A stretch of DNA of 64,000 bases from Bog-756 sp963778165 (GCA_963778165.1 CAVZTE010000004.1:1-64000); one strand, 5' to 3'. Shown: positions 28,039 through 35,948, counted from the stretch's first letter. The notes: generated by a model not told the origin, from the sequence alone. Numbers and translations are program-made.

Positions 28039-29718
28039 TCAGTTGGCCCGCCCGAAGAAGGGCGCATTGAAGGCGAAGATCCCACCGTCCGAACCGGCCA
28101 GCCAGTAGCCGCCGGTGGCCCGGTCCACGGCAATGCCCACGATGGGGGCGGCCAGCGTCAAGGCGCCGGTGCTCCCGTGGTAGGCGGCGTGGCCGAAGGC
28201 GAAGATCCCGCCGTCCGAGGCCACCAGCCAGTAGCCGTTCCCACGGGTGGTGGGGGCCATGCCGTTGATGGGCTCATTGAGGGTGAGGGCCCCGGTCGAT
28301 CCGTAGAAGCGGGCGTCGAAGGCGAAGATCCCGCCGTCGGCGGCCACCATCCAGTAGCCGCCGGTGGCGTTGTCGGCGGCCAGGCCCACCACCGGTTGGT
28401 TCAACGGATGGCCGCCCATGGAGCCCCGGAACTTGGCGTTGCCGAAGGCGAAGATGCCGCCGTCGCTGCCTACCAGCCAGTACCCCTTGCCGTTGGCCGT
28501 GGGCGCCAGGTCGACCACCGGGGCGTTCAGAGGTTTCCCGCCCATCGATCCGTAGAAGCCGGCATCGCCGAAGGCGAAGATGCCACCGTCGGCGGCCACC
28601 AGCCAGTAGCCCTTGCCGTTCGGCGTCGGCACCAGGTGGGCGATGGGGGCCGCCAGCGGCGTTCCGGCCATCGATCCGTAGTTGTGGGCATCCCCCTCGG
28701 TGACGACCGACCCGTCGGCCCGGGCCATCCAGTAGCCCCCGCCGTTCGGGGTGCCGGCCACGCTGACCACAGTGGCGGCGGCCACGTTGGGCTCATTGGG
28801 AACCGAGGGGACCGGGTACGGGTAGGGGTACTGACCGCCGGTGGTGGTCACTTCGTTGTTCGGCCCGTAGGTCTGCCCCGGGCAGTACACCGGATCGCCG
28901 GAGGGGGAGCCGGCCACCACCGGGGTGGAGGGCACCGGATCACCCTGATAGAGGTTCTGGGTCTGCTCGCGGGCGTAGGCCGACGGCAGGTCGCCGTAGG
29001 AGTAGCCGAACATCTCGACCGTCCAGGCCTGGTTGTCGGCGCAGGTGACGCCCACGCCCACCATGTTGTAGGCCGCGCCCAGTTCGTTCTGGCGGTGCAT
29101 GGCCGAGTCCATGTAGTCGCCGTTCATCCCGTCGGAGCCGTCACCGGGCCAGAAGCCGTAGCCGGTGTCACCGGAGTTGGCGGCCAACACGCACACCTGA
29201 TCGGCCACGGCGTCGCAGGCCGGGAGGGTGGGGTCCTGGACCGTGCCGGTAGCCGCCATCTGGGCCGACCACGCCTGGGCCTCGGCCTGCATCTGGGGGT
29301 CGACCTGAAGTTGGGGGACTTGCACGCCGGCGGAGCTCCTGGCGGCACGCTCGGCATTGATGCGCGCCACCAGGTCCTCGGCGTAGACGTTCTCGACGCC
29401 GGGCACGACCGTGCCCAGTCCGGTGGTCTTCCCCTTGGCCGCCCCCGACTTGTTGGTCGTCGGGTTGACGGTCGGATTGACGATGCGCGCCTTGCCGGCG
29501 CCCGAGGCGTCGTTGGCCTGCGATGTGCAACCGACCAACGTGCAGCCCAGCAGGGCCAGCAGCGCGGCCACGGCGGCGACCGGGCCGAGACGGTTCGGTG
29601 CTGTGGCTTTGGTCCCTGAATCGGCCCCGCTCCGACTCAGAGGTCGACGGGAGGTCTTACCCAAACGGCCGCGATGGGTGACGGGCCGCGGACCGGCGCT
29701 GGATCGGTTCTCGTGCAC
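28039..29718 (-). CDS. lipoprotein with CAP (SCP/PR-1) domain and 42-residue repeats
   Basis: 559 residues. The N-terminus is long and basic, then a hydrophobic stretch (about 45-62) ends in the lipobox L-V-G-C. A CAP/YkwD-type domain follows (about 110-265): D-L-V-A-R-I-N-A-E-R-A-A, then H-R-Q-N-E-L-G-A-A-Y-N-M-V-G-V-G and W-T-V-E-M-F-G-Y-S-Y. After a Pro/Tyr linker come five and a half copies of the G-Y-W-L-V-A-S-D-G-G-I-F-A-F-G repeat, 41-42 residues each, that also fills the CHAP-domain protein at 12081-13544. It is predicted to be anchored on the outer face of the membrane. GTG 29718 is preceded by GAAAGGGG. Confidence 0.8.
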   Translation of the reverse strand: MHENRSSAGPRPVTHRGRLGKTSRRPLSRSGADSGTKATAPNRLGPVAAVAALLALLGCTLVGCTSQANDASGAGKARIVNPTVNPTTNKSGAAKGKTTGLGTVVPGVENVYAEDLVARINAERAARSSAGVQVPQLQVDPQMQAEAQAWSAQMAATGTVQDPTLPACDAVADQVCVLAANSGDTGYGFWPGDGSDGMNGDYMDSAMHRQNELGAAYNMVGVGVTCADNQAWTVEMFGYSYGDLPSAYAREQTQNLYQGDPVPSTPVVAGSPSGDPVYCPGQTYGPNNEVTTTGGQYPYPYPVPSVPNEPNVAAATVVSVAGTPNGGGYWMARADGSVVTEGDAHNYGSMAGTPLAAPIAHLVPTPNGKGYWLVAADGGIFAFGDAGFYGSMGGKPLNAPVVDLAPTANGKGYWLVGSDGGIFAFGNAKFRGSMGGHPLNQPVVGLAADNATGGYWMVAADGGIFAFDARFYGSTGALTLNEPINGMAPTTRGNGYWLVASDGGIFAFGHAAYHGSTGALTLAAPIVGIAVDRATGGYWLAGSDGGIFAFNAPFFGRAN

Positions 29719-29803
29719 GGTGAAAGGCCCCTTTCAACAAACAGTCTGGCATCGGTGGCCTGCCGGCCTCCAGTCGGTCTCAGCTGCCACATTCCTTCCA
29801 TCG

Positions 29804-29836
29804 GCCCAAAGGACGGAAAACTGTTGCCCTTTGGGC
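29804..29836. promoter_or_regulatory. hairpin in the divergent region between CAP-lipoprotein and cyclase genes
   Basis: GCCCAAAGG (29804-29812) and CCTTTGGGC (29828-29836) form a 9-bp perfect stem with a 15-nt loop. A second perfect palindrome, TGAAAGGCCCCTTTCA (29721-29736), covers the ribosome-binding site of the minus-strand gene and could mask it. The region 29719-29951 is AT-richer than average. I considered but could not match a known riboswitch. Confidence 0.45.
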
Positions 29837-29951
29837 TACAAAAGGTCGGTGCCTACCCCTGTCCCTGCTTCCATACCCTCTTCCTTCGCAGAATTGGCCA
29901 AGAAATTGTCGAATTTGGGGGCGTTGGGGGCCAAATGACCAGCTCGGAACC

Positions 29952-30848
29952 TTGAACCTCATCGACGCGGAGGCACGCCTCCGGGGGGTTCGGGCAGTCC
30001 GGGACGGGGTTCCCTTCTCCCTGGCCCTGCCACTGTCGGCGCAGGAGGGGATTCAGATGGGATTCGTCCCTGGTCGGGTCAACCCGTCACGGACCATGGT
30101 ATGCGTGAACGACCCCCTGAGCCCGGATCCCCAGTGGATCGCCTCGTCCGAGGACACCGTCACCCTCTCCATGCAGTGCGCCACCCACTGGGACGGCCTG
30201 GCCCACGTCTCCTACGGGGCCGGCCCCGACGGCGGGGTGCTCTACAACGGGTACCCGGCCTCGACGGTGACCGAGGACGGGGCCTCCCAGCTGGGCATTC
30301 ACCAGATCCGCTCGCTGGTGTCCCGGGGGGTCCTGCTCGACGTGGCCCGGTCCCAGGGTCGGGAGATCCTCGAGCCGGGGTACCCCATCTCGCCGGACGA
30401 CCTCGATGCCGCCTGCCGGATGGGGGGCCTGGTGGTCCAGCCCGGCGATGTGGTCCTGGTCCGGACCGGTCAGACCGCCCACCTGGCCCTTCCGGGCAGA
30501 CCGGGACTGGCGGGGGCCGAGCCGGTCCGGGACCTGGTGGCCTACACCTGGCCCACCCCGGGGCTGACCATGGCCACCGCCGGGTGGTTCCACGACCACG
30601 ATGTGGCCGCCGTGGCCACCGACACCCTGGTGCTCGAGGTGTACCCCGGTGAGTCGAAGGACCTCTACCTGCCGGTGCACCTCCTGCACCTGGTGGAGAT
30701 GGGGATGACCCAGGGCCAGAACTGGTTCCTGGACGAACTGGCCGACGCCTGTGCCGCCGACGGCCGCTACGACTTCCTGCTGGATGCCAGCCCCCTGCCG
30801 TTCACCGACGCCCTCGGCTCCCCGGTCAACCCGGTGGCGCTCCGCTGA
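29952..30848 (+). CDS. cyclase family protein (kynurenine-formamidase-like fold)
   Basis: 298 residues. The metal-binding motif of the cyclase family is present as C-A-T-H-W-D-G-L-A-H near residue 78, with a further His/Asp cluster in G-W-F-H-D-H-D-V-A-A-V-A-T-D-T near 217 and L-P-V-H-L-L-H-L near 240. Family members hydrolyse or cyclise amides and lactones using a divalent metal. The only in-frame start is TTG 29952. It overlaps the stop of a 6-codon frame beginning at ATG 29935, which has GGGGG upstream. One missing C near 29950 would fuse that ATG to this gene (M-T-S-S-E-P-L-N-L-I-D), so the true start may be 29935. Confidence 0.75.
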   Translation: MNLIDAEARLRGVRAVRDGVPFSLALPLSAQEGIQMGFVPGRVNPSRTMVCVNDPLSPDPQWIASSEDTVTLSMQCATHWDGLAHVSYGAGPDGGVLYNGYPASTVTEDGASQLGIHQIRSLVSRGVLLDVARSQGREILEPGYPISPDDLDAACRMGGLVVQPGDVVLVRTGQTAHLALPGRPGLAGAEPVRDLVAYTWPTPGLTMATAGWFHDHDVAAVATDTLVLEVYPGESKDLYLPVHLLHLVEMGMTQGQNWFLDELADACAADGRYDFLLDASPLPFTDALGSPVNPVALR

Positions 30849-30895
30849 GCTGCGGCGGCCCGGCCACCGGCCGGGTCGGGGCGGATCTACAGGGC

Positions 30896-31855
30896 CTACC
30901 GGCGGCTCTTGGGCGTGGCGGCGGCCTTGACCTCGGCGGTGCGGGCCGAGGCGGCCCCGCCCCCCAGCACCGGTCCGGTCCGTGGTCGGAGGGCCTCGGA
31001 CCCCGGGACCTTGGCCCCGTCGGGAGCAGCCCTCCCGGTCACCGCCCAGTGCAGCAGCCGGGCCTGGCTGTCCACCAGCGAGGCGGTGCGGATGCCCCAG
31101 AACTCGAACCCGTACCGGTGTCCGGCCACCTGGGCCAGCATGGCGATCAGGGTGCCGGCCGCGGCCATGGGGTCGGAACCGGCCGGGGAGTCCGAGGAGC
31201 CGGCGTTGGTGGCGATGACCCGGGCCAGGGTGACGGTCACGGCATTGAGGGCCCGGACCCGCAGCCCCTGGAAGCGCAGGTCGCCTTCGACCGTGGTCAG
31301 CTCGACCACCCGGAACACGGCCCGATTCCGCTCCCAGTACTCCATGAAGCCCTCGACCACTTCCACCGCGGTGGCCCAACTCACCTCCTCCGACCAGTCG
31401 CCGTCCACCAGTCCGGCCAGGACCCCGACCCCCTCCACCAGCTCCTCGGCCAGGACGGTGATGGCCGCCTCCACGTTCTCGAAGTACTGGTAGAAGGTGG
31501 CCGGCGAGGTGCCGGCCCGGCGGGCGATGTCGATGACCTTGATCGACCGCCACGGGGTGGCCACCAGGAGCTCGGCCGTGCACTCCAACAGGCGCTGGCG
31601 GGTGGCCCGGCCCCGGTGGCCGGGGATCCGCCCGTCGGTGGTGGCGATGAGCTCGTCGTCGGGGTCGGACGGGTCCGCATCTGCTCCGTCGGCGGCCCGC
31701 TCGGCCCGCTCGGCCTGCTCGGCCCGGTGGGCCCGCTCTGCCCGGTGAATAGCCGTCACCGGCCGGGGCTTCCCCTCGCCCGGCTGGTCCCCCGACCCGA
31801 CCCCCGGCCCGTCCTCGGGCTCAACCACAGGCTCAGGCTGGTCGGCGCGGTGCAT
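30896..31855 (-). CDS. TetR-family transcriptional regulator with long N-terminal extension
   Basis: 319 residues. The first 75 or so are low-complexity (Ala/Glu/Arg-rich). The TetR helix-turn-helix follows: R-Q-R-L-L-E-C-T-A-E-L-L, then I-K-V-I-D-I-A-R-R-A-G-T-S-P-A-T-F-Y-Q-Y-F. A TetR_C ligand domain occupies about 135-280. Start at ATG 31855 is supported by TACCAT (complement of 31864-31869) 8 nt upstream. The palindrome TGACGGCCCGTCA (31888-31900) sits at its -35 region, which suggests autoregulation and makes this the best candidate regulator of the other three palindrome-controlled genes. The ligand is unknown, possibly an acyl-CoA. Confidence 0.8.
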   Translation of the reverse strand: MHRADQPEPVVEPEDGPGVGSGDQPGEGKPRPVTAIHRAERAHRAEQAERAERAADGADADPSDPDDELIATTDGRIPGHRGRATRQRLLECTAELLVATPWRSIKVIDIARRAGTSPATFYQYFENVEAAITVLAEELVEGVGVLAGLVDGDWSEEVSWATAVEVVEGFMEYWERNRAVFRVVELTTVEGDLRFQGLRVRALNAVTVTLARVIATNAGSSDSPAGSDPMAAAGTLIAMLAQVAGHRYGFEFWGIRTASLVDSQARLLHWAVTGRAAPDGAKVPGSEALRPRTGPVLGGGAASARTAEVKAAATPKSRR

Positions 31856-31887
31856 GGCCGACCATGGTAGTGAGGCCCGGCGAGGTG

Positions 31888-31900
31888 TGACGGCCCGTCA
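31888..31900. promoter_or_regulatory. palindromic operator TGACGGCCCGTCA between two divergent TetR genes
   Basis: A perfect 6-1-6 palindrome. It lies 18 bp upstream of the -10 box of the minus-strand TetR gene and over 40 bp upstream of the -10 box of the plus-strand one, so it probably controls the former. The same motif occurs at 17688, 24351 and 26292. Confidence 0.7.
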
Positions 31901-31943
31901 GAAAGCCGGAACAACCGGTTCGGGGTGCGAAACCCCTGCCGAG

Positions 31944-31949
31944 TAGGGT
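31944..31949 (+). promoter_or_regulatory. -10 box (TAGGGT) of the KstR-like gene
   Basis: TAGGGT lies 8 nt before ATG 31958 without a Shine-Dalgarno sequence, so the transcript is probably leaderless. Confidence 0.5.
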
Positions 31950-31957
31950 AAACGGCC

Positions 31958-32596
31958 ATGGCGAACCGCCCGGTGCCGCGCACCTTGACGCGTGCCCAGC
32001 AGGCCCGTCGTCAACGGGTGGTGGATGCCGCCATGACGTTGGGTCTCGACGGAGGCTACGAGGCCGTCCAGATGCGCGATGTGGCGGCCCGGGCCGATGT
32101 GGCCATGGGAACCGTCTACCGCTACTTCACCAGCAAGGACCATCTGCTGGCCGCGGCCCTGGTCCACTGGGTGGAGCAGTTGGACAACCGGTTGGCCCAG
32201 CTCCCGGCCCAGGGCGACACCGCGGCCGGGCGGGTCATCGACGTCCTCGACCGGGCCCTGCGGGCCATGGGACGCCAGCCCCGCCTGGTGGCGGCGGTGT
32301 TCACCGCGCTGGCCTCCCCCGACCCGGCGGCCATCGAGTGCCAGCAGCAGATCTCGGTGCTCATGGAGGGGATCATCACCCGGGCCATCGGCGAGCCCCA
32401 TCCGCCCGACCTCAGCGATCGGGCCCGGATCCTCGGTCACGTGTGGTACTCGGCCCTGGTCGGGTGGGTCAACGGCTGGAGCAACATGGGTCGGGTCCAC
32501 GACGAGCTGGCCGTGGCGGTCGGGCTGCTCCTGCCCACCGACATCTACGCCGGGATGATGGTCGCCGGCGAAGTGGCCCCGGCCTCGCTGGACTGA
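31958..32596 (+). CDS. TetR-family regulator, KstR-like
   Basis: 212 residues. The DNA-binding part, G-G-Y-E-A-V-Q-M-R-D-V-A-A-R-A-D-V-A-M-G then T-V-Y-R-Y-F-T-S-K-D-H-L-L, is very close to mycobacterial KstR, the repressor of the cholesterol catabolic regulon. KstR responds to 3-oxo-cholestenoyl-CoA-type ligands. The C-terminal region (H-V-W-Y-S-A-L-V-G-W-V-N-G-W-S) also follows the KstR pattern. With ipdB/ipdC-like genes and dehydrogenase pairs in the window, a role in sterol or large acyl-CoA catabolism is plausible. No clear KstR-type operator was found beside it. Confidence 0.75.
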   Translation: MANRPVPRTLTRAQQARRQRVVDAAMTLGLDGGYEAVQMRDVAARADVAMGTVYRYFTSKDHLLAAALVHWVEQLDNRLAQLPAQGDTAAGRVIDVLDRALRAMGRQPRLVAAVFTALASPDPAAIECQQQISVLMEGIITRAIGEPHPPDLSDRARILGHVWYSALVGWVNGWSNMGRVHDELAVAVGLLLPTDIYAGMMVAGEVAPASLD

Positions 32597-32647
32597 TCCC
32601 GCCCCACGCCGATCGGCGGATGAACCAGTTCCTCCGGTCGGGCGCGG

Positions 32648-32653
32648 TACCGT
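32648..32653 (+). promoter_or_regulatory. -10 box (TACCGT) of the ABC transporter operon
   Basis: TACCGT ends 6 nt before ATG 32660 with no Shine-Dalgarno sequence; a leaderless start is predicted. Confidence 0.5.
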
Positions 32654-32659
32654 CTTGCG

Positions 32660-33649
32660 ATGCCTTCGGCCATTGAGGTCCACAGTCTGACCAAGCAGTT
32701 CGGGCCGCTGCGGGCCGTCGACGACCTCACCTTCGAGGTCGAAGCCGGAAGGGTGACCGGCTTCCTCGGACCCAACGGCTCCGGCAAGACCACCACCCTG
32801 CGCATGCTGCTGGGACTGGTCTCGATCACCGGGGGCACCGCCACCTTCGGGGGCAAGCGCTATCTCGACCTGGACCATCCGTGCCGCCACGTGGGCGCGG
32901 TGCTCGAGGCCACCAGCTTCCACCCTTCCCGCAGGGCCGAGGACCATCTCAAGGCGGTTGCGGTCGGAGCGGGCATCCCCGTCACCCGGGTGGCCGAGAC
33001 CTTGGAGTTGGTGGGCCTCACCGACGTGGCCCGCCGCCGGGTGGGCAAGTTCTCCCTGGGCATGCGCCAACGGCTGCAGCTGGCCACCGCCCTCCTGGGC
33101 GAGCCGGAGATCCTGATCCTGGACGAGCCCTCCAACGGCCTGGACCCCCAGGGCATCCAGTGGCTGCGCAACTTCATCCGGCACCAGGCCTCGCTGGGAC
33201 ATGCCGTGCTGGTCTCGTCGCACCTGCTCTCCGAGATGGAAGAGACCGTCGACGACGTGGTCATCGTGTCCCAGGGCCGGCTGGTGCTCCAGACCACCCT
33301 GGCCGATCTGGCCCAGCGGGCCGGGACCCAGACCGGGCTCCGCATCCGCTCGCCCGAGCTGCCCCGGCTGACCGCCATCCTCGACGCCATACCGGTGGGC
33401 TACCGCCAGGTGTCCCCGGACACCCTGGTCATCGACGGCGGGACTCCCGAGTGGTTCGGTCCCCTGGCCGCCCAGCACCAGATCGTCCTGTACGGGCTGG
33501 CCAACGAGACCGGCAGTCTGGAAGAGGTCTTCTTGGCCCTGACCCACGGCTTCGACGCCGCCGACCCCGGTCTGGCGACGGCCTCGGCCGGGGCTCAGGC
33601 CGGCCCGGGCCCGGGCGGCCCGGCGCCGACCCCCGGGGTGGTCCAATGA
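32660..33649 (+). CDS. ABC transporter ATP-binding protein
   Basis: 329 residues. Walker A is G-P-N-G-S-G-K-T near residue 40, the signature is F-S-L-G-M-R-Q-R-L near 133, Walker B is I-L-I-L-D-E-P-S-N-G-L-D-P near 154 and the switch His is in S-S-H-L-L near 190. A C-terminal extension of about 100 residues ends in Gly/Pro/Ala-rich sequence, as in the CcmA/DrrA-like subfamily with ABC-2-type permeases. The stop overlaps the ATG of the permease gene (ATGA), so both form one exporter operon. The exported substrate is unknown. Confidence 0.88.
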   Translation: MPSAIEVHSLTKQFGPLRAVDDLTFEVEAGRVTGFLGPNGSGKTTTLRMLLGLVSITGGTATFGGKRYLDLDHPCRHVGAVLEATSFHPSRRAEDHLKAVAVGAGIPVTRVAETLELVGLTDVARRRVGKFSLGMRQRLQLATALLGEPEILILDEPSNGLDPQGIQWLRNFIRHQASLGHAVLVSSHLLSEMEETVDDVVIVSQGRLVLQTTLADLAQRAGTQTGLRIRSPELPRLTAILDAIPVGYRQVSPDTLVIDGGTPEWFGPLAAQHQIVLYGLANETGSLEEVFLALTHGFDAADPGLATASAGAQAGPGPGGPAPTPGVVQ

Positions 33650-34425
33650 TCGCCGGCGTCCACTCGGAGTGGGTCAAGCTGCGCACCACCGCAGTGCCGT
33701 GGGTGATGACCGGCATCGCCACCCTCATCACCGCCCTCAGCATCCTGTTGATCTTCCTCAACGGCGCCAGTGGGAACGGGAACGACGCCCCGGCCTTCAG
33801 CATCGTCCCCCAGACCACCCAGCAACTGCGGAACCTGGTCGGCGCCGGGGTGGGTGGCTACATCTTCGCCATGCTGCTGGGCACCTTGATGGTCACGGCC
33901 GAATTCCGCCACAAGACCGTGACCACCTCGTTCCTGGTGCTTCCCCGCCGGCCACAGTTCGTCGGGGCCAAGCTGGTCACGGCGGCGGTGGTGAGTATCG
34001 GCATGGCGCTGTTCCTCTTGGTGTTCACCGTGGTCGGAGCCGGCATCGGCCTGGCCGCCGACGGTGGGTCGTTCTCCGACCTGATCCGCCAGGTCCCCGC
34101 GGTGGCTCCCGGGATGCTGTTGGTCTACGCCCTCTTCGGGATCCTGGGGGTGGGGGTGGGCTCGTTGCTCACCAACCAGGTGGCCGCCATCATCGTCTGC
34201 CTGGGCTGGTTCCTCATCGTGGAACAGATCATCATCGGGATCTGGCACGGAACGTCCAAGTGGCTCCCGTCCGGTGCCGCCAGCGCCGCCTCCAACGTGA
34301 CCCGCGGCCGGGGCATGGACTACGGGCTGTTCAGCTGGTGGGAGGGCGGCCTGCTGATCCTGGCCTACGGGCTGATCATCGCCGCCATCGGCTCGGCCAT
34401 CATGGCCCAGCGCGACATCACCTGA
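33646..34425 (+). CDS. ABC-2-type transporter permease
   Basis: 259 residues with about six membrane segments (near 18-40, 68-90, 110-135, 150-175, 178-200 and 228-250). The N-terminal H-S-E-W-V-K-L-R-T is typical of ABC-2 permeases encoded after DrrA-like ATPases. It overlaps the ATPase stop by 4 bp and has no extracytoplasmic binding-protein partner, which indicates export. Confidence 0.85.
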   Translation: MIAGVHSEWVKLRTTAVPWVMTGIATLITALSILLIFLNGASGNGNDAPAFSIVPQTTQQLRNLVGAGVGGYIFAMLLGTLMVTAEFRHKTVTTSFLVLPRRPQFVGAKLVTAAVVSIGMALFLLVFTVVGAGIGLAADGGSFSDLIRQVPAVAPGMLLVYALFGILGVGVGSLLTNQVAAIIVCLGWFLIVEQIIIGIWHGTSKWLPSGAASAASNVTRGRGMDYGLFSWWEGGLLILAYGLIIAAIGSAIMAQRDIT

Positions 34426-34459
34426 CCGACGCAGCGGAGCCGACGCAGCTGACCTGGCG

Positions 34460-34474
34460 CCGGAACTGTTCCGG
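34460..34474. promoter_or_regulatory. perfect palindrome CCGGAACTGTTCCGG
   Basis: 7-1-7 inverted repeat between the permease gene and the PLP-lyase gene. It lies 35 bp upstream of the -10 box TAGGCT (34509-34514) of the latter. It could be an operator or, less likely because no T-run follows, a terminator stem. Confidence 0.5.
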
Positions 34475-34508
34475 GCGGCACCGTTGAGTGGCACCGGCGG
34501 ACCGGCCG

Positions 34509-34514
34509 TAGGCT
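34509..34514 (+). promoter_or_regulatory. -10 box (TAGGCT) of the PLP-lyase gene
   Basis: TAGGCT ends 6 nt before GTG 34521, without a Shine-Dalgarno sequence. Confidence 0.5.
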
Positions 34515-34520
34515 GGGTCG

Positions 34521-35831
34521 GTGGCCGACGGTTCCCCTGACGAGCGGCCACCACCGCGGCTCCCCCGGCACGGACTCCGACCCGACCAGGTCCTGGCCCG
34601 GATGGGCGAGCTGCGGACCGACGACCGGGACTGGCGGGGCGGACGGGTCTTCAGCCTGGTCTACTCGGCCGGCGATGAGGTGCACGACCTCCTGGAGCGG
34701 GCCGGGGCCATGTACTCGGCCGAGAACGCCCTCAACACCGCGGTCTTCCCCAGCCTCGGGCGTATGCAGCAGGACATCGTGGGCATCACCGCCGGGCTGC
34801 TGGGGGCGGACCAACTCCCGGTCGAGCAGCGAGGCCAGGTCCGGGGCTTCCTGACCTCGGGAGGCACCGAGTCCCTGTTGCAGGCCACCAAGACCGCCCG
34901 GGACTGGGGCCGGGCGGAACGGTCCGTCGCCCGACCCAACATGGTGCTGGCCACCTCGGCTCACGCCGCCTTCGAGAAGGCCGCCCACTACTTCGACGTC
35001 GAGTCCCGTCGGGTGCCGGTGACCCCGGACTTCGCCGCCGATGTGGGCGCCATGGCCGATGCCGTGGACGACTCCACGGTGATGATGGTGGGCTCGGCGC
35101 CGTCCTACCCCCAGGGGATCATCGACCCCATCCCCGAGCTGGCGGCGGTGGCCGCGGAACGCGGCATCCTGTGCCACGTCGACGCCTGCATGGGCGGGTT
35201 CATCCTCCCGTTCCTGGGCCAACTGGGCCATCTGTCGAAGCTCTGGGATCTCTCTGTGCCCGGGGTGACCTCGATCTCCGCCGACCTCCACAAGTACGGC
35301 TACGCCTCCAAGGGGATCTCGGTGATCGTGTACCGGGACCGTCAGCTGGCCCGGATGCAGCCGTTCGTCACCTCCAACTGGCTCGGCGGCCTCTACGGAT
35401 CCCCCTCCATGGCCGGGACCCGCCCATCCGGCCCCATCGCCGCCGGATGGGCGGTCCTCCACCACTTGGGGCAGGAGGGCTACCTCCATCTGGCCGACCA
35501 GGCCCACCAGGCCTCGACCGCCCTCAAAGCGGCCATCGTGGGCCAGCCCGGGTTGACGCTTCGGGGCCACCCCGATGCCACCGTCTTCGCCTTCGGGGGC
35601 GACCCCGTCGACGGCGGTGTGGACTCCTTCGCCCTGGGGGACGCCCTGGCCGCCCGGGGCGGTTGGTTCTTCGACCGGCAGGGCCCTCCGGACAGCCTCC
35701 ACGCCACCGTCCAGGCCGGTCATCTCCAGGTGGTGGAGGAACTCTGCGCCGACCTGGCCTCCGCCACCGGTGAGCTGATGGCCAACGGCGTCCGGGCACC
35801 GGACCGGGACACCACCTACGGGACGGTCTGA
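34521..35831 (+). CDS. pyridoxal-phosphate-dependent lyase/decarboxylase, sphingosine-1-phosphate-lyase-like
   Basis: 436 residues of the group II PLP decarboxylase fold. S-G-G-T-E-S-L-L near residue 113 is the phosphate-binding loop, H-V-D-A-C-M-G-G-F near 218 holds the Asp contacting the pyridine nitrogen, and S-A-D-L-H-K-Y-G-Y-A-S-K-G near 252 holds the Schiff-base Lys. The D-x-H-K-Y-G-Y-x-x-K-G form is characteristic of sphingosine-1-phosphate lyase and relatives rather than glutamate or tyrosine decarboxylases. The bacterial substrate is unknown, probably a phosphorylated amino alcohol or an amino acid. Confidence 0.85.
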   Translation: MADGSPDERPPPRLPRHGLRPDQVLARMGELRTDDRDWRGGRVFSLVYSAGDEVHDLLERAGAMYSAENALNTAVFPSLGRMQQDIVGITAGLLGADQLPVEQRGQVRGFLTSGGTESLLQATKTARDWGRAERSVARPNMVLATSAHAAFEKAAHYFDVESRRVPVTPDFAADVGAMADAVDDSTVMMVGSAPSYPQGIIDPIPELAAVAAERGILCHVDACMGGFILPFLGQLGHLSKLWDLSVPGVTSISADLHKYGYASKGISVIVYRDRQLARMQPFVTSNWLGGLYGSPSMAGTRPSGPIAAGWAVLHHLGQEGYLHLADQAHQASTALKAAIVGQPGLTLRGHPDATVFAFGGDPVDGGVDSFALGDALAARGGWFFDRQGPPDSLHATVQAGHLQVVEELCADLASATGELMANGVRAPDRDTTYGTV

Positions 35832-35948
35832 AGGGATTCGGCGATCCTCCGGATGTGACCGGTCAGCATCTAACCTGGACGGTGGGCTCGGTTCAGCAGT
35901 CGCCTCCGACATCCGGGGCGGTGCGTCAACCGGGAAAAGGGGGGTGTG

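Noticed and set aside
29719..29951. Possible cyclic-di-AMP (ydaO-type) riboswitch before the CAP-domain gene
   Set aside because: Such riboswitches often precede wall hydrolase genes in actinobacteria, but I could not match the conserved core to this sequence. Only simple hairpins are supported.
31906..31923. KstR-type operator (AAC-N2-GTT) beside the KstR-like gene
   Set aside because: The sequence CCGGAACAACCGGTTCGG has the half-sites, but the spacing is wrong and the symmetry imperfect.
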